A stretch of DNA of 64,000 nucleotides, taken from Mangrovibacterium diazotrophicum (GTDB lineage Bacteria; Bacteroidota; Bacteroidia; Bacteroidales; Prolixibacteraceae). The notes beneath the pieces were generated by a model. That model was not told the DNA's origin. It did no database searches and saw only the letters and a program-made list of their open reading frames with translations. The DNA is taken from the NCBI RefSeq assembly GCF_003610535.1, contig NZ_RAPN01000005.1:62001-126000 (forward strand), given 5' to 3'. Positions 63,290-64,000 of this stretch are shown piece after piece. Made by a program: the position numbers and the translations under genes. The first letter of the stretch is position 1. Each line of letters begins with the position of its first letter.

Positions 63290-64000
63290 ATGAGATACCT
63301 TTTCAATACACTTTTGGGCATCGCACTATTCCTGGTTGCTACTACCGCTCAGGGCCAGTATTTCAAGAATAACATTCGGGAATACAAAGCGCGACTGGCC
63401 GGCGACTGTGCTAAACTAATCGACTCCGGCAAATTTTTTTTGACGGCAGATTCGCTAAGCAAAACATTTCAGGAAAAGGGTTACGGCCCGGTTGATGTCA
63501 GGCTGAAACCGATGAAAAAGAAGAAATTGACACCGGGTCAGATTTACGACCGTGTCTCCGAGTCAATCGTTATCGTTTCTTCGGCCGGAAGATGCGGCGA
63601 AGTGAACGATCGCGGCGTTGAGTGCAAACAAATTCACACCTACCCGGCTTCCGGTTACATTATCAACTCCGAGGGCATTATTGTGACCAATTATCACGTC
63701 GTGGAAGGCTATGTGACAAAACACAACACAGTTTCGCGGGACGTTCTGGTGGTCATGCTCAAGGATCAAACGATTATCCCGGTAACTGAAGTGCTGTTGG
63801 CCGATAAAGCCAACGACCTGGCCATTATCCGGATTGATCCCAAGGGCGTGGAACTTACGGCATTGCCGGTGGCCACCAAAGATGCGGAAATTGGCGACCC
63901 GGTCTTTATTGTCAGTCACCCCAAAGGCTATTTCTATGCGTTTTCTTCGGGAATGGTCACCGATAAATTCAGCCAGATCAATGCGCAGCAGTACAGGAAC
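63290..64000 (+). CDS. trypsin-like serine protease, 3' end beyond the window
   Basis: An open frame from the ATG at 63290 to the window edge, 237 codons visible. A signal peptide (FLVATTAQGQ) leads into about 90 residues of no known family, then a chymotrypsin-fold protease: the catalytic His in IIVTNYHVVEG (about residue 138) and the catalytic Asp in ANDLAIIRI (about 177). The Ser motif (GNSGGP) should lie past the edge. Before the His lies a Cys pair, GRCGEVNDRGVECKQ. It looks like a DegP/HtrA-like or S1C periplasmic protease; PDZ domains cannot be judged. Confidence 0.82.
   Translation, partial: MRYLFNTLLGIALFLVATTAQGQYFKNNIREYKARLAGDCAKLIDSGKFFLTADSLSKTFQEKGYGPVDVRLKPMKKKKLTPGQIYDRVSESIVIVSSAGRCGEVNDRGVECKQIHTYPASGYIINSEGIIVTNYHVVEGYVTKHNTVSRDVLVVMLKDQTIIPVTEVLLADKANDLAIIRIDPKGVELTALPVATKDAEIGDPVFIVSHPKGYFYAFSSGMVTDKFSQINAQQYRN

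Noticed and set aside
63563-63919. 118-codon minus-strand frame at the right edge
   Set aside because: It is opposite the protease frame that carries the His and Asp of a catalytic triad.

Overview
The window comes from the chromosome of a Gram-negative member of the Bacteroidetes, probably class Bacteroidia. The evidence is promoters of the TTTG / TANNTTTG type (for example 1131-1161 and 23240-23271), a TonB receptor paired with a DUF4249 lipoprotein, an RprX/RprY-like two-component pair, DUF1573 and DUF4369 proteins, and xylose genes under a GntR-type regulator. A finer assignment (Marinilabiliales/Prolixibacteraceae-like) is only an impression. I see no rRNA, tRNA, CRISPR array, prophage or plasmid gene. 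Most of the window is ordinary core and metabolic sequence.

Layout. 0.1-5.7 kb: xylose regulator, xylulokinase, xylose isomerase and a sugar:H+ symporter, with the same 11-bp repeat behind the first two promoters. 5.7-9.7 kb: oxidative-stress genes, namely a small winged-helix protein, an iron-type superoxide dismutase, a quinone oxidoreductase divergent from an HxlR regulator with an N-terminal Cys, a VOC protein and a manganese-type superoxide dismutase. 9.9-18.2 kb: MATE pump, lipoprotein sulfatase, TGS-uridine-kinase-like protein, uvrA and a lytic transglycosylase. 18.5-22.6 kb: small minus-strand genes (DinB-like, GNAT, methyltransferase, membrane protein, SIMPL, VOC) and a Y1 (RAYT-like) transposase inside a cluster of REP-like hairpins. 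23.3-25.5 kb: ahpC-ahpF with a terminator between them.

25.9-34.2 kb (minus) is the most distinctive part. A TTG-started ECF sigma factor overlaps a protein that has a FecR-like cytoplasmic N-terminus, one membrane helix and an outer-membrane-type C-terminus. After it come a TonB receptor with an STN signalling domain, a DUF4249 lipoprotein, a compact MG2/plug-like protein and a small secreted protein, with 1-2 nt junctions among the last four. This reads as a cell-surface uptake or signalling system of unknown substrate.

34.3-40.9 kb (minus): FadL-type porin, dihydrolipoyl dehydrogenase, MeaB GTPase overlapping a DUF4369/TlpA lipoprotein, and a DUF1573 protein. 41.1-46.6 kb: histidine kinase, response regulator, half-size TauE-like protein, phosphofructokinase (minus), Asp/Glu racemase and a YiaK-like dehydrogenase. 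46.6-52.2 kb (minus): a complete RND efflux operon. 52.6-55.7 kb: nadB-nadC-coaX with overlapping ends. 56.3-62.0 kb: an envelope-biogenesis set (TPR protein, LptC-like, CNNM/CBS protein, PpiD-like chaperone). 62.2-64.0 kb: a GH43-like lipoprotein and the first part of a trypsin-like protease cut by the window edge.
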